The position numbers and the translations under genes were made by a program. A stretch of 20,238 bases of DNA from Propionibacteriaceae bacterium. Its GTDB lineage: Bacteria > Actinomycetota > Actinomycetes > Propionibacteriales > Propionibacteriaceae. The notes below the pieces were generated by a model. It saw only the letters and a list, made by a program, of their open reading frames with translations. It did no database searches and had not been told where the DNA came from. The stretch covers positions 1 to 20,238 of the forward strand of contig JAISGZ010000215.1 of the NCBI GenBank assembly GCA_031262845.1, in the 5' to 3' direction. Below, piece after piece: positions 15,716 through 20,238 of the stretch (positions within the stretch are counted from its first letter, which is position 1; each line of letters starts with the position of its first letter).

Positions 15716-16792
15716 TTAGAAGAAATCTTCGCCGTCGGCGTTGCCCTTGGCGAACGGCGCCCGCTGATCGACGAAGACGCACAAGTGGAGGTGACAGCCG
15801 GTCGACTGGCCGGTTGAACCGACGTAAGCGATGATTTGGCCTTGGGTGACCGGCGCACCGACTGTGACGGCGGCACTCGATAAATGGTAGTAGCTGGTGA
15901 CGATGTGGTGGCCGTCAATGACACCGTGATCGACGACGACCCGGTTGCCATAGCCGTAATACCACTCGACGGCTTCGACCACGCCGTTGGCCGACGCCAG
16001 TACTGGCGTCCCACAAGGGGCGCTGTAATCGACCCCGTCGTGGAGTTCGGAAGCCCCGGTAATCGGGCTGCTCCGCCAGCCGAAGGGCGACGAAATCGAC
16101 CCCCGGACCGGTTTAATCAACTGAGTCGACGTGATCATCGTGCTCCAGTCGAACTCGGCCAGGGCGGCTGCTCGTTGCTTGGCGATAGCGGCCTGTTCTT
16201 GACCAGTCAGGCGTTTCAGTAACTGTTGGGTTTGGCTGACTTTGGCATCGGCGTCGGTCATCAATTGCTCGACGGTGGCCTGGTCAGCTTCGATGGCCGT
16301 CAGGGTGGAGGCTTGGCTGGCTTCCAACTCGGCCAAAGCCGTTTGATCGAGTTGGAAGCGGCGTAATAAATCCTGGGTTGTGGTCGTCATCCACTGGGCG
16401 GCCGTCAAATCGGCCATCATCGTGGTGACGTCTTGACTGCCGAACATCATGACCGTCGAGTCCATCCCCTGGGACTGCCACTGGATCAGAGCTAGTTGCG
16501 TGACATCGGCTTGCATTTGGTCGATCGTGGCTTGCCGAGCCACGATTTCAGCCCGGGTTTGATCGAGTTGGCGTCGGGCGTTGTCGAGCCGCTGCTGGGT
16601 CACGCTGAGTTGCTGGCTGATCGTGGCCTGTTCGGCTTCGTACTGTTCCAATTGGGCCTTGACATCGGTCGCGGCATCGGGACTGGCCTGGACCGGCGTG
16701 GCTAGTAAGCCGCCGCCGACGGCTAAAGCCAAGCCAACCAAGGCCATTTTGGCCGCATGCAACTTGGCCGCATTTCGAATAGCGGTCGCCAT
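15716..16792 (-). CDS. Secreted coiled-coil M23 peptidoglycan endopeptidase (copy 1)
   Basis: A 358-residue exported zinc peptidase (LytM/M23) expected to cut peptide cross-bridges. It has a signal peptide (about 1-36, ending PVQA), a coiled coil at about 42-220, and an M23 domain at about 225-350. Zinc ligands are His251 and Asp255 (HDGVD) and His336 (HLHL), with His334 and His303 as catalytic candidates. All needed residues are present, so it is probably active rather than an EnvC-like activator. Cys260 and Cys333 flank the active site and could pair. I chose ATG 16792 (MATAIR), with AAAGG upstream, over a start at 17047. It lies 55 nt after the NlpC/P60 gene and is probably in one transcript with it. 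Confidence 0.9.
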   Translation of the reverse strand: MATAIRNAAKLHAAKMALVGLALAVGGGLLATPVQASPDAATDVKAQLEQYEAEQATISQQLSVTQQRLDNARRQLDQTRAEIVARQATIDQMQADVTQLALIQWQSQGMDSTVMMFGSQDVTTMMADLTAAQWMTTTTQDLLRRFQLDQTALAELEASQASTLTAIEADQATVEQLMTDADAKVSQTQQLLKRLTGQEQAAIAKQRAAALAEFDWSTMITSTQLIKPVRGSISSPFGWRSSPITGASELHDGVDYSAPCGTPVLASANGVVEAVEWYYGYGNRVVVDHGVIDGHHIVTSYYHLSSAAVTVGAPVTQGQIIAYVGSTGQSTGCHLHLCVFVDQRAPFAKGNADGEDFF

Positions 16793-16807
16793 CGTGACCT
16801 TTCCACA

Positions 16808-16832
16808 GACGGAGGAATGGGGGGAATCCGTC
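16808..16832 (-). other. Hairpin just before the M23 copy 1 ribosome binding site
   Basis: GACGGA and TCCGTC pair around a 13-nt loop in the 55-nt gap between the NlpC/P60 stop and the M23 start. The downstream arm ends shortly before the GGAAAGG ribosome binding site. Confidence 0.35.
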
Positions 16833-16847
16833 GAGAACGGAGTCAGT

Positions 16848-17873
16848 TTAAAGCAAACGCCGGGCCCCGGCCAACGACATCGAGAAGGCATCGCTGACGA
16901 CGATGCCGACGCCGTAGGTGGAGGCGTGAGCGATCTGACCGTTGCCGATATAGATCGCCACGTGGCTGATACCGCTGTAGTAGAACAACAGGTCGCCGGG
17001 CAGCAGAGCACTGGTCGAGACCGGCCGACCGACGCCGTACTGTCCACCCGAGGTCCGCGGCAGCGAGATCCCGACTTGGAGGTAAGCCGCCCGGGTCAGT
17101 CCGGAGCAGTCGTAACCAACCGGCCCGTTACCGCCGTAGACGTAGGGGCCACCGACCTTGCTGAGAGCAAAGGCCACGACCTGGGAGGCAGCCGAACCGT
17201 CACCGCTATAGGCTGGAGCCTGCTGGGAGACGGCGGTGGTTTGGGTCGTCGGGTTAGTCGCGTTGCGGACTCGGGCTTGCAAGGCGGCTTCGCGGGCTTC
17301 GGCGGCTTTCAGATTGGACAGCAGGGTTTGAGCTTGACCGGCTTTGTCTTCGGCGGCTTGGCGGAGTTCGTTGAGGCGGGCGTCATCGGCCGCGATCTGA
17401 GCCGTGGCCGCCTCCAACTGGGCTTGGCGGGCCAGGAGTTCCGACCGCTCCAGTTGGTAGTTCTGAATCGTGGCCTGGGTCGATTCGGTCATCCGCGAGG
17501 TGGCCGACATCTCGTACAACAACTGCTCCGACGACTCACTCATGAGCAAGGTCGAGGCTTCGGACATACCCCGGTTTTGGTACTGCTGGAGCGCGATCTG
17601 AACGACCTGGTCTTGGAGCGCTGCCACCCGGCCTTCTTGATCGGCGATATCAGCCGCCGTTTGGGCGGCCTGCTGTTGCGCCGCCAGTAAGCGGTCGTGA
17701 GTTTCGTGGTAGGTCTGCTCGGCCGCACTGGCCTCAGCCTGATAACGCTCCAATTCGGCTTGGGCGGCGGACACAGTCGTTGGATCGGCGGTTGCCGTCG
17801 ACCCGACCAGCCCGGTAGCGACTACGAATAGGGCTGTCAGAACAGCCACTGCGACAGGCTTCAGTCTTGGCAC
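16848..17873 (-). CDS. Secreted NlpC/P60 peptidoglycan hydrolase with N-terminal coiled coil (RipC-like)
   Basis: A 341-residue exported cysteine peptidase expected to cut D-Glu-mDAP bonds in stem peptides. It has a signal peptide (about 1-29, ending TATA), a long coiled coil (about 33-210), and a C-terminal NlpC/P60 domain (about 228-341). The catalytic triad is Cys256 (GYDCSGL), His304 (SHVAIYIG) and His316 (QIAHAS). Coiled coil plus NlpC/P60 is the layout of PcsB/RipC hydrolases, which FtsEX activates at the septum; RipC also lies downstream of aroG in M. tuberculosis. I chose GTG 17873 because GAGGAAAG lies 9 nt upstream and the signal peptide begins there; the longer frame from 17972 adds an odd hydrophilic leader. 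A promoter is visible at 17938-17966. Confidence 0.9.
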   Translation of the reverse strand: MPRLKPVAVAVLTALFVVATGLVGSTATADPTTVSAAQAELERYQAEASAAEQTYHETHDRLLAAQQQAAQTAADIADQEGRVAALQDQVVQIALQQYQNRGMSEASTLLMSESSEQLLYEMSATSRMTESTQATIQNYQLERSELLARQAQLEAATAQIAADDARLNELRQAAEDKAGQAQTLLSNLKAAEAREAALQARVRNATNPTTQTTAVSQQAPAYSGDGSAASQVVAFALSKVGGPYVYGGNGPVGYDCSGLTRAAYLQVGISLPRTSGGQYGVGRPVSTSALLPGDLLFYYSGISHVAIYIGNGQIAHASTYGVGIVVSDAFSMSLAGARRLL

Positions 17874-17896
17874 AAACGCACTCTTTCCTCGTTGCT

Positions 17897-17913
17897 GACG
17901 GAGGTAGACCGTC
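17897..17913 (-). other. Small hairpin in the NlpC/P60 leader
   Basis: GACGG and CCGTC pair around a 7-nt loop a few bases before the GAGGAAAG ribosome binding site. It resembles in sequence and position the hairpin before M23 copy 1. Confidence 0.3.
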
Positions 17914-17937
17914 GGAACATCGGATGAATCTGAGAGA

Positions 17938-17966
17938 ATTTTAGAGTAATCACAGCTGAAAACCAA
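17938..17966 (-). promoter_or_regulatory. Promoter of the NlpC/P60 gene
   Basis: On the minus strand TTGGTT (17961-17966), a 17-nt spacer and TAAAAT (17938-17943) form a standard housekeeping promoter. Transcription would begin near 17931, leaving a leader of about 57 nt. A CTGAGAGAAT motif overlaps the start region. Confidence 0.6.
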
Positions 17967-18062
17967 CTCCACACACGCCTATTGCCGGATTACTCAGCCT
18001 GAAGCCTGAGAAAAACCTGAAAAATTGATCCGTGATCGGCCGTGACCTGGGTCTGGCGCCGG

Positions 18063-19094
18063 TCAGGCCAACTGGTCGGAATCGACCAGCGCGCCGTCAA
18101 CCCAGGCGATGTAGTGGAGGTGACAACCGGTGGAGAAGCCCGTGGTACCGACCGCGGCCACGGTTTGACCTTGAGTCACGGTGTCCCCGACCGAAACAGC
18201 GAAACTCGACAAGTGGTTGTCGCTGGTGACGTAACTGTGGCCGTTGATGACCCCGTGATCGATGACGACCCGGTTGCCGAAACCACCGTAGTAACCGACG
18301 TACGTCACGGTGCCGTTGGCCGGCGCTACCACCGGCGTGCCACAGGCAGCGCCATAATCCGTGCCGTCGTGCAACTCACCGCTGCCGGAGATCGGATTAC
18401 TGCGATAGCCGAAGGGGGAAGTAACCGGAGCCGTCAACGGTTTGATCAAACCGGCCGAGGCCTTCAACTCGGCTGGGTTGAGCGACGACACCTCGGTCGA
18501 GGTCAAGGTCTTCGTGGCTTGGGCGACGAGCCGACCGAGCAATTGCTGACTGGCTTGAACCTTGCTGTCAGCGGCCGCCGCCAGTTGGCTGATTCGCTCT
18601 TGATCAGCCGCAATTTGCGCGACTTGAGTCGCTTCGGCGCTCTCCAAGGCCGTCAACAGAGCTTTTTCCTGGCGGTAGCGATCGAGTAGCGCGGTCGAGT
18701 TTTCGGCCACCCACTGGTTGACCGTCAATTCGTCGATGGCCTGCCCCAAGTCACCGCCAGTCACAACCGCCAACGACCGATCGATGCCCTGGCTTTGCCA
18801 CTGTTGCAAAGCGATTTGAGCGACTTCGTTCTCCAATTGGGCGATCTCAGCCGACCGCTCGGCGATCTGGGCTTGAACTTGGGCAAGCTGCCCCTGAGCC
18901 AGGGTCAGGGTCTGGTTGGTCTCGTTCAGCTGGCGGTCCAGTTCAGCCTGCTCGGCCATATAACGGTCGATGTCGGCTTGGACACTGGCCACCGTGGCCG
19001 GCTCAGCCGTCGCCACCGGGCTCGACGCCACGGCCAACCCACAGGCGACCAGGCAGACGGCGGTGATGGCTGTTAAGCGCTGGCGGAATGACAC
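18063..19094 (-). CDS. Secreted coiled-coil M23 peptidoglycan endopeptidase (copy 2)
   Basis: A 343-residue exported M23 peptidase closely related in layout to copy 1. It has a signal peptide (about 1-30, ending VATA), a coiled coil (about 33-205), and an M23 domain (about 215-335). Zinc ligands are His242 and Asp246 (HDGTD) and His327 (HLHY), with His325 alongside. The paired cysteines of copy 1 are conserved here (Cys251 and Cys324). The start is GTG 19094 with AGAGG 10 nt upstream, preceded by a TATAAT -10 box. It is separated from the NlpC/P60 gene by 189 nt containing a promoter, so the two transcripts may be independent. Expected role: daughter-cell separation or wall remodelling. Confidence 0.9.
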   Translation of the reverse strand: MSFRQRLTAITAVCLVACGLAVASSPVATAEPATVASVQADIDRYMAEQAELDRQLNETNQTLTLAQGQLAQVQAQIAERSAEIAQLENEVAQIALQQWQSQGIDRSLAVVTGGDLGQAIDELTVNQWVAENSTALLDRYRQEKALLTALESAEATQVAQIAADQERISQLAAAADSKVQASQQLLGRLVAQATKTLTSTEVSSLNPAELKASAGLIKPLTAPVTSPFGYRSNPISGSGELHDGTDYGAACGTPVVAPANGTVTYVGYYGGFGNRVVIDHGVINGHSYVTSDNHLSSFAVSVGDTVTQGQTVAAVGTTGFSTGCHLHYIAWVDGALVDSDQLA

Positions 19095-19144
19095 GAGTAC
19101 AAGACCTCTTTCTGAACCTGAGAAAACTGAGAGAATCCTCGGTG

Positions 19145-19150
19145 ATTATA
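19145..19150 (-). promoter_or_regulatory. -10 box for M23 copy 2
   Basis: A perfect TATAAT on the minus strand lies 50 nt before the GTG. I see no good -35 at 16-18 nt, so activation by another factor is possible. Confidence 0.55.
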
Positions 19151-19296
19151 AGGGAACTCTCAAGTCAGATGCGACCAGGCCAGGTGCTGGCTCTCAGGAA
19201 TCTCACGGTTCACTGACGAAAACAGTACTCGTCCGGGCCTTATTCCAGTTTGCCCGGCCCTAGCTCAGAAGCGGCTAAGAACAGTCAGAGAACTTG

Positions 19297-19809
19297 TTAC
19301 TCCGTCACGGTCACCGATTCGATGACAACCGGCTGCCGGGGGCGGTCAGATGGGCCGGTCGGCGTCTGCGCGATCGCATCGACTACCTGCTGGCTAGCCG
19401 GATCATCGACCCGACCAAAGATCGTGTGGCGCCGGTTGAGGTGGGGCGTCGGGGTCACGGTAATAAAGAACTGTGAGCCATTGGTGCCCGGACCGGCATT
19501 GGCCATGGCCAATAAATATGGCCGGTTGAAGCTCAACTCGGGATGGAACTCGTCGCCGAACTGATAGCCCGGACCACCGCGGCCGTCACCTTGGGGATCG
19601 CCACCTTGGATCATGAAGCCGTCGATCACCCGGTGGAAGGTCAGACCGTCGTAAAACTGGCCAGTGGTTTTCTGGCCGGTGCTGCTGTCGACGTATTCCT
19701 TGGCGCCGGTCGCCAAACCCACGAAGTTGGCCACCGTTTGGGGAGCCTGATCGGGCAACAACTCGATAACGATGTCACCGTGGTTGGTGTGCAAAGTGGC
19801 CTGGGTCAT
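19297..19809 (-). CDS. Cyclophilin-type peptidyl-prolyl cis-trans isomerase
   Basis: A 170-residue cytoplasmic cyclophilin that speeds cis-trans isomerisation at proline. The catalytic core FHRVIDGFMIQGGD (58-71, Arg60) and the substrate groove GTNGSQFFIT (108-117) are complete, as is the C-terminal strand HTIFGRV (128-134). There is no signal peptide, so it is the PpiA-like cytosolic form. I chose ATG 19809, with GAGGAAAGG 6 nt upstream, because the family begins at TLHTNHGDI; the frame stays open to 20154 but that extension lacks family similarity. The gene starts divergently from the partial gene at 20042, with about 230 bp between them. Confidence 0.94.
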   Translation of the reverse strand: MTQATLHTNHGDIVIELLPDQAPQTVANFVGLATGAKEYVDSSTGQKTTGQFYDGLTFHRVIDGFMIQGGDPQGDGRGGPGYQFGDEFHPELSFNRPYLLAMANAGPGTNGSQFFITVTPTPHLNRRHTIFGRVDDPASQQVVDAIAQTPTGPSDRPRQPVVIESVTVTE

Positions 19810-20041
19810 GTGAGTCCTTTCCTCGCCAGACGAATTCCGGGTGGAAGACAGACGCCCCGACCCGCGGCCAGCAGCGTAGCGCACCGAGTCGCGGCCGGTG
19901 CCGCGGCCGTTGACAGCGGTCGATTGAACACCTGATCGGAGCAACAAACCGGCCCCGCCACCAGTGGAGAGGCGAATTGACTTAAACTTGCCCCAGTGCT
20001 GAGTCCGCGGACCTGCCCGGTGCCGGCACGGGGGAGGAAAA

Positions 20042-20238
20042 ATGAACCGCAAGCGGTGTGACCGAAAAGCCCTGCTCGACGAAGCCCAAGCTGTTAAACG
20101 ATCGGCCAGCCAGTTGCCGGCCAGTGCCCGCGACCACCTCGGGCCGATGCTCAACCAGGCCGCCGAGCACCTGGCGCCTTACCGTGACGAGGCGATTGAG
20201 CAAGCCAAAGCCGCCAAAGTCAAAGCCGCCAATTGGGC
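20042..20238 (+). CDS. Partial gene, Lys/Ala-rich helical protein of unknown function
   Basis: An open frame begins at ATG 20042 after a strong GGGGGAGG ribosome binding site and runs off the right edge (65 complete codons). The visible part is charged and helical, with HLAPYRDEAIEQAKAAKVKA (about 44-63) as a repeated Ala/Lys/Glu heptad-like stretch. I see no signal peptide or membrane segment in this part. Short helical proteins of this style are found beside cyclophilin genes in some actinobacteria (for example DUF5324 in Streptomyces), but the similarity I can see is only compositional. Function is unknown. Confidence 0.6.
   Translation, partial: MNRKRCDRKALLDEAQAVKRSASQLPASARDHLGPMLNQAAEHLAPYRDEAIEQAKAAKVKAANW

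Noticed and set aside
16581..17690. A 369-codon plus-strand open frame
   Set aside because: It is antisense to the NlpC/P60 gene and the M23 copy 1 N-terminus, has no recognisable domain, and has the composition of a shadow frame.
17874..18062. c-di-AMP (ydaO-type) riboswitch before the NlpC/P60 gene, as occurs before actinobacterial wall hydrolases
   Set aside because: The predicted transcript leader is only about 57 nt, and I cannot find the conserved G-rich elements of that riboswitch.

Overview
The window is about 20.2 kb of roughly 60% GC DNA from an actinobacterium. The evidence is a combination of lineage-typical genes: a DUF3040 protein, a HelD-type RNA polymerase-recycling ATPase, a class II (AroG-type) DAHP synthase, a PASTA-domain Ser/Thr kinase, and mraZ-rsmH-ftsL-ftsI at the head of a division/cell-wall (dcw) cluster. 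Gene content follows the Mycobacterium tuberculosis stretch from pbpB/rsmH/mraZ through idsA2 and pknL to aroG, with a RipC-like hydrolase further on. I cannot fix the family or genus from sequence alone.

Layout. Positions 1-3450 (minus strand) hold the start of the dcw operon: mraZ, rsmH, an ftsL-like gene and ftsI, which runs off the left edge. The last three are coupled by start/stop overlaps. Positions 3451-3880 are non-coding. They hold a probable MraZ operator (a 21-bp direct repeat), a six-unit 16-bp tandem repeat, and a hairpin terminator. Positions 3881-9794 (minus) hold a DUF3040 membrane protein, HelD, an aldo/keto reductase and a PknB/PknL-like kinase with four PASTA repeats. Positions 10079-12895 (plus) hold a degenerate ThiE-like protein, a polyprenyl diphosphate synthase and MetF. 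Positions 12961-14992 (minus) hold aroG and a metallo-beta-lactamase-fold protein. A small membrane protein follows at 15260-15679 (plus). Positions 15716-19094 (minus) hold three secreted coiled-coil peptidoglycan hydrolases in the order M23, NlpC/P60, M23 along the plus coordinates. A cyclophilin lies at 19297-19809 (minus), and a partial gene starts at 20042 (plus).

How the genes fit together. Most of the window concerns envelope growth and division. It includes septal transpeptidase and divisome proteins, the transcription factor that probably controls them, a kinase whose PASTA repeats sense wall material, a prenyl diphosphate synthase that can feed lipid carriers or quinones, and three wall hydrolases that probably split the septum. 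Central metabolism (AroG, MetF, aldo/keto reductase) and RNA polymerase recycling (HelD) make up the rest.

The window is mostly conserved core genome. I see no mobile element, CRISPR array, tRNA or rRNA, and no sign of a wholly new system. The points most worth a second look are the 16-bp tandem array and 21-bp repeats upstream of mraZ, the ThiE-like protein that has lost its substrate-binding signatures, and five genes with a -10 box placed exactly for leaderless transcription.
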